Below are positions 33,395-42,986 of a DNA stretch of 64,000 bases, one piece after another. Where the stretch lies: assembly GCA_024685005.1 (NCBI GenBank), contig JAIKWF010000113.1, positions 37,846 through 101,845 on the forward strand. The letters are read 5' to 3'. A program made the position numbers and the translations under genes. This stretch comes from Lachnospiraceae bacterium (GTDB taxonomy: Bacteria; Bacillota; Clostridia; Lachnospirales; Lachnospiraceae). Position 1 is the first letter of the stretch, and each line of letters starts with the position of its first letter. A model generated the notes under the pieces. It was not told the DNA's origin. It did no database searches and saw nothing but the letters and a program-made list of their open reading frames with translations.

Positions 33395-35456
33395 AACAAA
33401 AACAAGACTGAGAGTACATTTACCCCAGGAGCGCATGACTTTTCGGGAAGCGGATATCCTGGAGCATTATCTGCAGGGATTTTCGTATATCACGCAGGTA
33501 CAGATCTATGAACGTACGGCGGATGTGGCCATCTTTTTTGAGGGAGACCGCAGACAGGTACTTTCCGCACTGAGCGCATTTTCCTATGATAGTGTGCAGA
33601 TTCCGGAAAGCGTGATTGAAAACTCGCCCCGGGAGCTGTCAGCATATTATCGGGAAAAGATCGCTACGGACGTGATCCTGCATTATGCCAAGAGGCTGGT
33701 GATGCCCGTTTCCCTGCGAAAGATCTGGGAGCGGATCAAAACCGTTAAGTTTATTCTTCGTGGCATAAGGAGTCTTTCCGGGGGACATATTCAGGTGGAA
33801 CTTCTGGATGCTGCTGCCATCACGGCAGCGATCCTGACGGGAGACTATAAGACAGCATCCAGCGTGATGTTTTTGCTGAAGATCGGAGATACCTTAGAGG
33901 AGTGGACCCATAAACGCTCGGTGGATGATCTGGCCAGAAGAATGTCGCTGCGTATTGATAAGGTATGGCAGGTGACAGACAGCGGTGAAGTGCTGACGGA
34001 TGCCGGCAGGATTCTTTGCGGAGACAGAGTAGTAGTCCGCATGGGAACCGTGATCCCCTTTGACGGCGTGGTAACAGAGGGCGAGGCCATGGTCAATCAG
34101 GCCTCCATGACAGGTGAACCGGCCGCGGTAAGAAAGAGCGAAGGGGCAGCGGTATTTGCCGGAACCGTAGTGGAAGAAGGAGAGATCACCCTGAAAGTGA
34201 CCCAGACGGAGGGCTGCGGACGATTTGATAAGATCGTGAAAATGATCGAAGAGTCCGAAAAACTGAAGTCTGCCCTGGAGAGTAAAGCGGAGAGGCTTGC
34301 CGACAGGCTGGTTCCCTATACGTTGCTGGCATCGGGACTTACATGGCTTCTGAGCAGGAATGTGACCAAAGCGGTATCCGTGCTTATGGTGGACTATTCC
34401 TGTGCCCTGAAAATGTCCATGCCCATATCCGTTCTTTCGGCAATCCGGGAGGCGGCCGATCATGATATCACCGTGAAGGGCGGCAGGTTCTTAGAGGCTG
34501 TTGCCGAAGCGGATACCATCGTGTTTGATAAAACCGGAACGCTGACAAAAGCCAATCCCACTGTGAAAGGCGTGGTATCCTTCTGCAGGGAAAGCGAGGA
34601 TGAACTTTTGCGGCAGGCGGCCTGCCTGGAGGAGCATTTTCCCCATTCAGTGGCCAGAGCCGTGGTGGATGCGGCGGCCGAAAAAGGACTTTTGCATGAA
34701 GAATTACATGCAAAGGCGGAATACATCGTGGCCCACGGGATCGCTTCCTACATCGATGGGAAAAAGGCGGTGATCGGAAGCTATCATTTTGTATTTGAGG
34801 ATGAAGGCGTGATCATTCCGCCGGAGTGCAAAGAGCGGTTTGATGCGCTTCCGGATACCTGCTCCCATTTGTATTTTGCCAAGGAAGGAAAGCTGTGCGC
34901 CTGCATTCTGATTGAAGATCCCATACGAAAGGAAAGCAGGCAGGTGATCGAAAAACTGCGATCACAGGGCTTTAAACATATCGTGATGATGACGGGAGAC
35001 AGTGCAAAAACCGCTGCGGCTATTGCAGGATCGGCGGGGATCACAGAGTATTATGCGGAGGTCCTGCCGGAAGATAAAGCCGGGTATATTGAAAAAGCAA
35101 AAGCGGATGGCAGGCGCGTGATCATGGTGGGAGACGGGATCAATGATTCTCCGGCACTTTCTGCTTCAGATGCGGGAATCGCCATCAGTGAGGGAGCACA
35201 GATTGCCAGACAGATCGCGGATATCACCATAAGTTCGGAGAACCTGGAAAGCATCGTGGTGCTTCGCGACCTGAGCACACTTTTGATGAAAAGGATCCGG
35301 TTTAATTACCGGACCATCGTTGGATTTAACACAGCACTCATCGCATTGGGTGTGGCGGGGATTTTGCCGCCGGCAACATCAGCTATGCTGCATAACGGCT
35401 CTACAGTTGCTTTGGGAATCGGCAGTATGACGGATCTGCTGCCGGTGAAAGAATAA
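33372..35456 (+). CDS. P1B-type metal ATPase with atypical YSC motif (P1B-6-like?)
   Basis: 694 residues from the ATG at 33372; an upstream in-frame start at 33312 lies deeper in the preceding gene. The N-terminal domain (about 1-85) is HMA-like in pattern but lacks CxxC. Actuator T-G-E-P, phosphorylation site D386-K-T-G-T, H-F-P-H-S (HP-like loop) and G-D-G-I-N-D hinge are all present, so it should be active. The transmembrane metal motif, CPC in most P1B ATPases, reads Y342-S-C344-A-L-K. Fewer helices are predicted than the usual eight. Together with FeoB2 and the DUF6110-like gene it resembles P1B-6 (FezB-type) ATPases that load iron into ferrosomes; an efflux role is the alternative. Confidence 0.85.
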   Translation: MKILIKHETKTRLRVHLPQERMTFREADILEHYLQGFSYITQVQIYERTADVAIFFEGDRRQVLSALSAFSYDSVQIPESVIENSPRELSAYYREKIATDVILHYAKRLVMPVSLRKIWERIKTVKFILRGIRSLSGGHIQVELLDAAAITAAILTGDYKTASSVMFLLKIGDTLEEWTHKRSVDDLARRMSLRIDKVWQVTDSGEVLTDAGRILCGDRVVVRMGTVIPFDGVVTEGEAMVNQASMTGEPAAVRKSEGAAVFAGTVVEEGEITLKVTQTEGCGRFDKIVKMIEESEKLKSALESKAERLADRLVPYTLLASGLTWLLSRNVTKAVSVLMVDYSCALKMSMPISVLSAIREAADHDITVKGGRFLEAVAEADTIVFDKTGTLTKANPTVKGVVSFCRESEDELLRQAACLEEHFPHSVARAVVDAAAEKGLLHEELHAKAEYIVAHGIASYIDGKKAVIGSYHFVFEDEGVIIPPECKERFDALPDTCSHLYFAKEGKLCACILIEDPIRKESRQVIEKLRSQGFKHIVMMTGDSAKTAAAIAGSAGITEYYAEVLPEDKAGYIEKAKADGRRVIMVGDGINDSPALSASDAGIAISEGAQIARQIADITISSENLESIVVLRDLSTLLMKRIRFNYRTIVGFNTALIALGVAGILPPATSAMLHNGSTVALGIGSMTDLLPVKE

Positions 35457-35467
35457 GAAAAAGATAG

Positions 35468-35492
35468 AAGGGAACCGCAATGTGGTTCTCTT
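35468..35492 (+). terminator. Weak terminator-like hairpin after the P-type ATPase gene
   Basis: A 9-bp stem with one G-U pair, core GAACC (35472-35476) against GGTTC (35484-35488), and a 7-base loop. Only a short T-containing run follows, so read-through into the next operon is likely. Confidence 0.45.
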
Positions 35493-35506
35493 ATCTATCG
35501 CATATG

Positions 35507-35524
35507 AGTTAGCGGAGACTAACT
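35507..35524. promoter_or_regulatory. Metal box before dtxR2
   Basis: AGTTAG-cggaga-CTAACT, 33 bases before the second DtxR gene. This implies autoregulation of the operon 35558-44011. The -10 candidate (TATCTA, 35492-35497) is weak and no -35 is clear. Confidence 0.82.
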
Positions 35525-35557
35525 GGCAATTGCCGCGTGAATAAGGGGTGGAAGACT

Positions 35558-35932
35558 ATGAAAAAAAGCGATTCGTCGGAAAACTATCTGAAAAACATAC
35601 TGATCCTGCACAAACGCCTCGGCCGGGTGCGCTCTTCCGATGTGGCAGAGAAGATGGGGGTGACCAGGCCCAGTGTGAGCAGCGCTATGAAAAAGCTGCG
35701 ACAGGAAGAGATGATCTATTTTAACGAGGAAGGTTATATCTTTTTTACGGAATTGGGGAAAAAGATCGCAGAAAAGATCTATAGCAAGCATCTTTTGCTG
35801 ACAAGACTCCTTGTCAGTATGGGAGTCAGTGAAAGTGTGGCAGATCAGGAGGCCTGCGATATTGAGCATGCCATCAGCGATGAAACCTATGAATGTATTA
35901 ACAGATTTTACAAAACACATATCATGGCCTGA
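35558..35932 (+). CDS. DtxR-family metal-dependent regulator 2
   Basis: 124 residues from the ATG at 35558, with AAGGGG upstream; an in-frame GTG at 35537 overlaps that site. The winged helix (S-S-D-V-A-E-K-M-G-V-T-R-P-S-V-S) is followed by metal ligands in E-A-C-D-I-E-H-A-I-S. It has the same short form as regulator 1 but a different recognition helix (R-P-S-V-S-S versus K-P-S-V-S-H). Both carry the P-S-V-S core, so they may read overlapping sites. It heads a long operon of transporters and sits under its own box. Confidence 0.9.
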   Translation: MKKSDSSENYLKNILILHKRLGRVRSSDVAEKMGVTRPSVSSAMKKLRQEEMIYFNEEGYIFFTELGKKIAEKIYSKHLLLTRLLVSMGVSESVADQEACDIEHAISDETYECINRFYKTHIMA

Positions 35933-35959
35933 AGCTTTATCGGGTCGGGAAGGAACTGT

Positions 35960-36667
35960 ATGAAAGAGGATTTTTTAAAGATCAGAGAACTGAAAAAGAG
36001 TTTTGGCACCGGAGAGGCCAGACAGGAAGTGCTTCGGGGCATGGACTTTACGGTGGGAAAGGGCGAGTTTTGTGTTTTGCTGGGGCCTTCCGGCTCCGGG
36101 AAATCCACCCTGCTTAATATCATCGGCGGGATTGACACACCGGATTCCGGTTATATCAGTATTAACGGAGACAAGCTGGAGGATATGAGTGAGCGGCAGC
36201 TAACTATTTACAGAAGAAGGCACTTAGGCTACGTCTTTCAGATGTACAATCTGATTCCCAATCTGAATGTAAAAGAGAATATTGAGGTGGGAGCATATCT
36301 ATCCGAGAATCCCCTTGATGTGGAAGAGGTGCTGTCTACGCTGGGATTGCAGGATCACAAATACAAATATCCCAATCAGCTTTCCGGCGGCCAGCAGCAA
36401 AGGGTATCCATCGGCAGGGCAGTTGTAAAGAACCCGGATATTCTGATGTGTGATGAGCCTACCGGCGCCCTGGATTATAAAACCTCAAAAGAGATCCTGG
36501 CACTTATCGAGGATTGCAACAAAAAGTACGGAAGCACCATCATCATGGTGACCCATAATGAGGCCATCAAATATATGGCGGATCATGTGATCAAGCTCCG
36601 TGACGGTGTGGTCCGTCACAATGACATTAACGAAAAGAAGATCTCGGCTTTCGAGCTGGAATGGTAG
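35960..36667 (+). CDS. ABC transporter ATPase, MacB/LolD type
   Basis: 235 residues. Walker A is G-P-S-G-S-G-K-S-T, the signature is L-S-G-G-Q-Q-Q-R-V-S-I-G, Walker B is I-L-M-C-D-E-P-T-G-A-L-D, and the switch His lies in V-T-H-N. It pairs with the FtsX-type permease 12 bases downstream. Such pairs commonly move lipophilic compounds or peptides rather than import solutes. The close iron-regulated context suggests a role in metal stress or chelator export. Confidence 0.9.
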   Translation: MKEDFLKIRELKKSFGTGEARQEVLRGMDFTVGKGEFCVLLGPSGSGKSTLLNIIGGIDTPDSGYISINGDKLEDMSERQLTIYRRRHLGYVFQMYNLIPNLNVKENIEVGAYLSENPLDVEEVLSTLGLQDHKYKYPNQLSGGQQQRVSIGRAVVKNPDILMCDEPTGALDYKTSKEILALIEDCNKKYGSTIIMVTHNEAIKYMADHVIKLRDGVVRHNDINEKKISAFELEW

Positions 36668-36679
36668 GGGAGGCGCAGT

Positions 36680-39379
36680 ATGAAAAAAGTAAGGAATCCC
36701 CTGATCAAAAGAGTGCCGAAGGAGCTTGTGGCCGAGTGGCATAAATATCTGGTGATCATACTGTTTATGGTGCTGATGATCGGCGTCATATCCGGTATGT
36801 ATGTGGGACATGACAGTATGCTTGCCTCCATTGCATCGGGTGTGGAGGAATTGCAACTAGAGGACGGAAGCTTTGAACTGAAGAAAAAAGCTTCTGCGGA
36901 CTTTTTGGAAGATCTGGCAACCGGCGGTCAGGCAGATGTCCGTTCTTACTTCATCGAAAAGGGACGGAAAGAAGCGGACAAGGAAGTTGCCGAGGCCATA
37001 GAGGAAGAAGTGGAAAAACAGGTGACCGAAGCCATAGAAAAAGGCGTTCGGACCCAGTGCGAAGCCTTCGGCATCACCGATGAAGCGATGATCGCAGAGC
37101 AGACAGAGAAGGCACTTAAGGAAAACTTTGACGATGCACTAAAGGAAGCGAAGGAGTCAGAAGAGTTTCAAAAAGCTTCCGATGATGCTTACAAAGAGGC
37201 GCATGAAAAAGTCGAGGAAAAGGTGGATGAAGAGTGGGACAAGATCACGGATCGCTACAATCTGAATGCCAAAGACTTTTTTAGGGTTCCCGTGACCCTG
37301 TACGAGCATTTTTACATAGAGGCACCGGAGGAAAGCGGCGATAAAAAGGAAGATGTGACCATCAGGCTCTATCAAAGTGATTCCGACATCGACCGGGCAG
37401 CTTTTCTCGAGGGAAGAAGCCCGAAAACCGATGGAGAGATCGCCATTGACAGAATGCATGCCCACAATCTGGGCATTGCCGTAGGAGACAGTATTACCGT
37501 AGGCGGGAAAAAGTTTAAGGTGGTAGGTCTTTTATCCTATGTCAATTACCTGACCTTGCATCAGTCCAATACGGATCTGATGTTTGACGCCTTCGGCTTT
37601 GATGTGGGAATGGTGACACCGGAAGCCTTTGAGGGATTTTCCCAGCGGGTACATTACGAGTATGCCTACAAGTATCAAAACAGTCCTGGGGATAAGATCG
37701 CAGAGGCAGATTATGCCGAAAGCTTTTTAAAATCCCTGATCACACAGACGCTGGTGTATGACAATGAGATCAAGGGCTATCTGCCGGAATATGTAAGGCA
37801 GGCCAGCAACTTTGCCGTATCGGATATCGAAGGAGATTCCTCCACAACGGCCATCATGTGCTACATCCTCATTGCCGTGATCGCCTTTATTTTTGCCATC
37901 ACCATCAGTAATACCATTGAAAAAGAGGCCTCCGTCATCGGAACGCTGCGGGCTTCCGGCTACAGCAAGGGAGAGCTGATCCTGCATTATATGTCCATGC
38001 CTGTTATCATTACGCTCATCGGTGCATTGATCGGGAATATCCTTGGATATACGGCTTTCAGAAGTCTTTTTGTGGATCTGTATTATGAGAGTTACTCCCT
38101 GCCGCCTTGCAGTCTGGCCTGGAGTAAGACGGCACTGATCAAGACCACGGTGATCCCGCTGGTTTTAATGTTTTTCATAAATCTGTTCATCATTGTGAGT
38201 AAGCTGCAGATCAGTCCCCTGCGATTCCTGCGGCATGATCTTGTCAGAAATAAGAAAACAAAGGCAAGAAGACTGCCTTCCTGGTCTTTTCTGAAGAGGT
38301 TCCGGCTTCGGATCCTGTTTCAGAATATGCCCAATTATCTGGTGCTGATCTTCGGTGTGATCTTTGTGGAGCTGATGCTGTGCTTTGCATTCGGCGTGAT
38401 GGATTCCCTTACCCATTACGGGGAAAAGGCGCCGGATATGATCTTTGCTGACTATCAGTATATGCTGACAAGCTATCAGGATGAGGATGATGAGGTGATC
38501 AAAACATCCGAAAAAAGTGCGGAAGCATTTGCTGCGAAAACGCTGATGTATCCGAGGAAAAAATCCACCATGCGCACGGGAATGGGCAGCGGCGGAGACG
38601 AAAGCGTAACCGTATACGGCATTGCAAAAGGCAGCGAGTATGTTAGCCTGAGCAACAAAACGGATGAGAAAAATGTATATATTTCCAGTGCTTTTGCCAA
38701 GAAGTTTGACCTGTCTGAAGGGGGAAGCATTACACTGCATGAGGAGTACGAAAACAAATCCTACGATTTTACCGTGGCAGGGATCGTGGACTATGACGGC
38801 GGCATTGCGACGTTTATGGATATATCAGACTTTAATAGCGTTTTTGAAAAAGAAAAAGATGAGTTTTCCGGCTATTTTTCCCGAAATGAAATCACGGATA
38901 TTGATGAAAAATACATCGCCACTGTGATCACGGCGGATGATATTGCAAAGGTTACGAATCAGCTGCTGCATTCCTTCGGCGGGATCATGGGCATCTTTAA
39001 GTATGCCATGATCGGACTTTCGGCGGCGCTGATCTATCTGCTGGCCAAGATCATCATTGAGAGAAACGAACATTCCATTTCCATGGCCAAGATCCTGGGA
39101 TTTTTAAACGGAGAGATCGGATCTTTGTATATCGTTCCCACAGCCATTGTGGTGATCCTGTTTGCCATCATAAGCTATTGGATCGGCTACTATCTGATGC
39201 TCTGGATCTTTAAGGCCTTTATCATACAGATGGATGGATATTTTGCCTTTTATATCACCCCTGTGTCTGCGGTGTTGTCCGTACTCTATCTGCTCATCGG
39301 ATATGCCATCGTTTCGGTGATCGATTTTATCCGGATCAGAAGGATACCGCTGGATGTGGCGCTGAAAAACATTGAATAA
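36680..39379 (+). CDS. FtsX-type ABC transporter permease
   Basis: 899 residues. An N-terminal membrane helix (about 20-42) is followed by a very charged extracellular region (about 55-260) rich in Glu/Lys and coiled-coil-like. Then comes a core FtsX domain of three helices (about 385-510). A second extracellular domain (about 570-765) precedes the final three helices (about 770-890), which contain a second FtsX-like core. Two FtsX domains in one chain means one protein can serve the dimer. Unlike MacB there is no fused ATPase; the ATPase is the preceding gene. Confidence 0.85.
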   Translation: MKKVRNPLIKRVPKELVAEWHKYLVIILFMVLMIGVISGMYVGHDSMLASIASGVEELQLEDGSFELKKKASADFLEDLATGGQADVRSYFIEKGRKEADKEVAEAIEEEVEKQVTEAIEKGVRTQCEAFGITDEAMIAEQTEKALKENFDDALKEAKESEEFQKASDDAYKEAHEKVEEKVDEEWDKITDRYNLNAKDFFRVPVTLYEHFYIEAPEESGDKKEDVTIRLYQSDSDIDRAAFLEGRSPKTDGEIAIDRMHAHNLGIAVGDSITVGGKKFKVVGLLSYVNYLTLHQSNTDLMFDAFGFDVGMVTPEAFEGFSQRVHYEYAYKYQNSPGDKIAEADYAESFLKSLITQTLVYDNEIKGYLPEYVRQASNFAVSDIEGDSSTTAIMCYILIAVIAFIFAITISNTIEKEASVIGTLRASGYSKGELILHYMSMPVIITLIGALIGNILGYTAFRSLFVDLYYESYSLPPCSLAWSKTALIKTTVIPLVLMFFINLFIIVSKLQISPLRFLRHDLVRNKKTKARRLPSWSFLKRFRLRILFQNMPNYLVLIFGVIFVELMLCFAFGVMDSLTHYGEKAPDMIFADYQYMLTSYQDEDDEVIKTSEKSAEAFAAKTLMYPRKKSTMRTGMGSGGDESVTVYGIAKGSEYVSLSNKTDEKNVYISSAFAKKFDLSEGGSITLHEEYENKSYDFTVAGIVDYDGGIATFMDISDFNSVFEKEKDEFSGYFSRNEITDIDEKYIATVITADDIAKVTNQLLHSFGGIMGIFKYAMIGLSAALIYLLAKIIIERNEHSISMAKILGFLNGEIGSLYIVPTAIVVILFAIISYWIGYYLMLWIFKAFIIQMDGYFAFYITPVSAVLSVLYLLIGYAIVSVIDFIRIRRIPLDVALKNIE

Positions 39380-39406
39380 AACAGAGGGAAGGAGCGAATA
39401 TAGGAA

Positions 39407-41206
39407 ATGCAGGAAAAGAAAAAAAGTGATATTGCGGTGCTTTTGGGATATGCAGGAAATTACAAACGTCTGACTTTTTTAGGACTGAAACTGTCAGCCC
39501 TTGCCATGATCCTGGGAATGCTTCCATACATCTGTATATGGCTGGCGGCCCGGGATCTGATCGCGGTGGCTCCGGATTTTACCCGGGCAGCGGATGTGGG
39601 AAAATACGGATGGCTTGCCTTTATTTTTTCGCTGGCGGGGATCGTGGTCTATTTTGCCGCGCTGATGTGTACCCATCTTGCGGCCTTTCGAACGGCTTCT
39701 AATATCAGAAAACAGGGAATGGCGCATTTGATGAAAACGCCCCTTGGATTCTTTGATTCAAATGCTTCCGGCCTTCTGCGAAATAAGCTGGACGGAGCTG
39801 CTTCGGAGACGGAAACGCTTTTGGCCCACAATCTTGCGGACATCGTCGGCAGCGCAACCATGTTTATCGGCATGATCGTTTTGATGATGGTATTTGACTG
39901 GCGGATGGGACTGTCCTGCCTTTTGGCAGCGGTGATCTCCGTGGCAGCCATGTTTACCATGATGGGCGGCAAAAATGCGGCTCTGATGGGGGAATATCAG
40001 GCGGCCCAGGATCACATGAGCAAGGCCGGTACGGAATATGTCCGGGGAATCCCTGTGGTAAAGGTGTTCCAGCAGACAGTGTATTCTTTTAAGGCCTTTA
40101 AAGAAGCTATTGAGGATTACAGCAAAAAGGCGGAATCCTATACAGTTGGCGTATGTCAGGTGCCTCAGTCTGTGAATCTGACATTTACAGAGGGAGCGTT
40201 TATTTTTCTGGTACCGGCGGCGGTGCTGATCGCGCCGAGGGCGCTTAGCACAGGAAACTTTGCGGAGTTTGTAACGGATTTTGCATTTTACGCTGTATTC
40301 TCGGCAATCGTATCCACAGCCCTTGCCAGGATCATGTTTGCGGCCAGCGGGATGATGCTGGCAAGCACAGCCCTTGGCCGTATTGCGCAGGTGATGGAAG
40401 CACCGGTTCTGAAAGTGACGGATGCACCGAAGAAACCTGCGGATAACGGGATCGAATTCAAAAATGTAAGTTTCACCTATGACGGGGCAGATATGCCTGC
40501 CATCGATCATGTTTCGTTTTGTGCGGATCCGGGGCAGACAGTGGCCCTTGTGGGCCCCTCCGGAGGAGGAAAGACCACGGCAGCCAGCCTGATCCCCAGA
40601 TTTTGGGATGTGACGGAGGGACAGGTCCTTGTGGGCGGCGTGGATGTCCGGGATATGGATCCCCACGTTCTCATGGAACAGATCGCCTTTGTTTTTCAGA
40701 ACAATCGTCTTTTCAAAGCAAGCATTTATGATAATGTTCGGGCGGCAAGACCGGAAGCGTCGAAGGAAGAAGTGCGAAAAGCCCTGTCGGCAGCCCAGTG
40801 CGATGATATCCTGGAAAAGCTCCCGGATGGGATGGATACCATTATCGGTGCAAAGGGAACCTATCTTTCAGGCGGAGAGCAGCAAAGAGTGGCGCTGGCA
40901 AGAGCGATCCTGAAAGACGCACCCATCGTTGTGCTGGATGAGGCGACCGCCTTTGCAGATCCGGAAAACGAGGCGCTGATCCAAAAGGCCTTTGCAACCC
41001 TGACCAAAGGCCGGACGGTGATCATGATCGCTCACCGGCTTTCTACCGTTGTGGGGGCAGATAAGATCATCGTGCTGGATCAGGGACATGTGGCAGAGGA
41101 AGGCAGCCATGAAGAGCTGAAGGAGAAAAAAGGTATGTACCGTCGCATGTGGGAAGATTACAACAAATCTGTGAAGTGGCGTATTGCGACAGGGGAGGTG
41201 AACTAA
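39407..41206 (+). CDS. Exporter-fold ABC half-transporter, IrtA/YbtP-like (pair 1a)
   Basis: 599 residues: six membrane helices (about 20-320) then an ATPase domain with G-P-S-G-G-G-K-T-T, signature L-S-G-G-E-Q-Q-R-V and Walker B V-V-L-D-E-A-T-A-F-A-D-P-E-N. The A-T-A-F-A-D-P-E-N sequence is shared with siderophore ABC importers of exporter fold such as YbtP/IrtA, which is a useful hint. It pairs with the next gene as a heterodimer. It belongs to the dtxR2 operon, so iron-siderophore or haem uptake is the main hypothesis; export of a chelator is the alternative. Confidence 0.85.
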   Translation: MQEKKKSDIAVLLGYAGNYKRLTFLGLKLSALAMILGMLPYICIWLAARDLIAVAPDFTRAADVGKYGWLAFIFSLAGIVVYFAALMCTHLAAFRTASNIRKQGMAHLMKTPLGFFDSNASGLLRNKLDGAASETETLLAHNLADIVGSATMFIGMIVLMMVFDWRMGLSCLLAAVISVAAMFTMMGGKNAALMGEYQAAQDHMSKAGTEYVRGIPVVKVFQQTVYSFKAFKEAIEDYSKKAESYTVGVCQVPQSVNLTFTEGAFIFLVPAAVLIAPRALSTGNFAEFVTDFAFYAVFSAIVSTALARIMFAASGMMLASTALGRIAQVMEAPVLKVTDAPKKPADNGIEFKNVSFTYDGADMPAIDHVSFCADPGQTVALVGPSGGGKTTAASLIPRFWDVTEGQVLVGGVDVRDMDPHVLMEQIAFVFQNNRLFKASIYDNVRAARPEASKEEVRKALSAAQCDDILEKLPDGMDTIIGAKGTYLSGGEQQRVALARAILKDAPIVVLDEATAFADPENEALIQKAFATLTKGRTVIMIAHRLSTVVGADKIIVLDQGHVAEEGSHEELKEKKGMYRRMWEDYNKSVKWRIATGEVN

Positions 41207-42952
41207 ATGTTCGGCAAGGAATTTCAGAGAAAATATGCATTAACGGATCAGGGAATAAAGAATACAAAACAGGCAACCCTTTGGACGGTGATCGTCAATC
41301 TGGTGGTCATGGGCGGCATGGGTATTTTGTATCTGATGATGAAAAAGTATATGGATACGCTGACAAAAGGATCGGATCTTCCGAAAGCAGGGATGTTTCT
41401 TGCCCTGGTCCTTGCTTTTGTGGTGCTTTCGCTGATCACACACCTGCAGCAATACAGGGCCACCTACGGGCTGGTATACGGAGAGGTAAAAAATGTTCGC
41501 ATCTCTCTTGCGGAACGCATGAGAAAACTGCCCCTTGGATATTTCGGGAAAAGAGATCTTGCGGATCTGACAGAGACTATCATGGGAGATGTGAACCGGC
41601 TGGAGCACGTATGGTCCCACTGCCTGGGTTATCTGTACGGATCCTATATTTCTACGGCGATTGTTGCGGTGATGCTTTTTGCCTTTGACTGGAGGCTGTC
41701 CGTTGCCTGCCTGTGGGGTGTGCCTGTGGCATTTATTCTTTTGTTCGGAAGCCGGAAGATCAACAAACGAAATTCCGAGATCACCAAGGAAGCAGGCATA
41801 CAGGTATCCGACGGCATTCAGGAAACCCTGGAAAACATCCGTGAGATCAGAGCCACCAATCAGGAAGAGCGGTTCCTGAAACAACTCAATGACAAGATCG
41901 ATCATCATGAAAAAACCATGCTTTCGGGAGAGCTTTCCTGCGGCATTTTTGTGAACGCCGCAAGTGTGATCATGCGGCTGGGTGTGGCCACCACCATCCT
42001 GACGGGAACGAAACTGATCCTTTCCGGGCAGGTGGAGTTTATGGTGCTGTTCATGTTCCTTTTGGTCATTACGAGGGTGTATGCCCCTTTTGATCAGGCC
42101 CTTGCCCTGATTGCGGAAATGCTCATGTCCCAGATTTCAGCTTCCCGCCTGATGGAGATCCACGATACGAAAAGTGCGGAAGGGACAGACAGCTTTGCAC
42201 CGAAAGGACATGATATCGTATTTGACCATGTAAGCTTTGCCTATGACGGCGATGATGTATTAAAGGATGTAAGCTTTACCGCAAAGGAAGGTCAGGTAAC
42301 GGCACTGGTTGGGCCTTCCGGCTCGGGAAAGAGTACCTGCGCCAGATTGGCGGCAAGACTTTGGGATATCGCAGCGGGAAAGATCACCGTGGGCGGCGTG
42401 GATATCAATACCGTGGATCCGGAAGTTTTGCTCAGCGATTATTCCATGGTATTTCAGGATGTGATCCTCTTTGATGATACGGTAATGGAGAATATCCGCC
42501 TTGGTAAGCACGGGGCAACGGATGAGGAGGTTAAGGCGGCAGCCAGGGCAGCGAACTGCGATGAATTCGTGGAAAAACTGCCCAAGGGATATGATACGCC
42601 CATCGGAGAAAACGGTGCGAAACTCTCCGGCGGAGAGAGGCAGCGCATTTCCATCGCCAGGGCACTTTTGAAAAATGCGCCCATCGTACTTTTGGATGAA
42701 GCAACGGCTTCTTTGGATGTGGAAAATGAAACCAGAGTGCAGGAAGCGCTCTCCAGACTTCTTTCCGGAAAAACGGTTCTTGTAATCGCCCATCGCATGC
42801 GGACCGTGGAAGCGGCAGATAAGATCGTGGTTCTGTCTGAAGGACGCGTGGCGGAAGAAGGAAAGCCCTCTGAGCTTCTCGGCAGGGAAGATGGCATCTT
42901 TAAGCGGATGACAAAGCTGCAGAGCGAAAGCGCCGGATGGAGCATCGCGTAA
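41207..42952 (+). CDS. Exporter-fold ABC half-transporter, IrtB/YbtQ-like (pair 1b)
   Basis: 581 residues, starting immediately after the first half-transporter. Six membrane helices, then Walker A G-P-S-G-S-G-K-S-T, signature L-S-G-G-E-R-Q-R-I-S-I-A-R and Walker B I-V-L-L-D-E-A-T-A-S-L-D. The last motif differs from the partner (A-S-L-D against A-F-A-D), consistent with a heterodimer of IrtA- and IrtB-like halves. GGGAGG precedes the ATG. Confidence 0.85.
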   Translation: MFGKEFQRKYALTDQGIKNTKQATLWTVIVNLVVMGGMGILYLMMKKYMDTLTKGSDLPKAGMFLALVLAFVVLSLITHLQQYRATYGLVYGEVKNVRISLAERMRKLPLGYFGKRDLADLTETIMGDVNRLEHVWSHCLGYLYGSYISTAIVAVMLFAFDWRLSVACLWGVPVAFILLFGSRKINKRNSEITKEAGIQVSDGIQETLENIREIRATNQEERFLKQLNDKIDHHEKTMLSGELSCGIFVNAASVIMRLGVATTILTGTKLILSGQVEFMVLFMFLLVITRVYAPFDQALALIAEMLMSQISASRLMEIHDTKSAEGTDSFAPKGHDIVFDHVSFAYDGDDVLKDVSFTAKEGQVTALVGPSGSGKSTCARLAARLWDIAAGKITVGGVDINTVDPEVLLSDYSMVFQDVILFDDTVMENIRLGKHGATDEEVKAAARAANCDEFVEKLPKGYDTPIGENGAKLSGGERQRISIARALLKNAPIVLLDEATASLDVENETRVQEALSRLLSGKTVLVIAHRMRTVEAADKIVVLSEGRVAEEGKPSELLGREDGIFKRMTKLQSESAGWSIA

Positions 42953-42986
42953 CTGATACAATAAAACAGAAAATAGAGAGGTGAAT

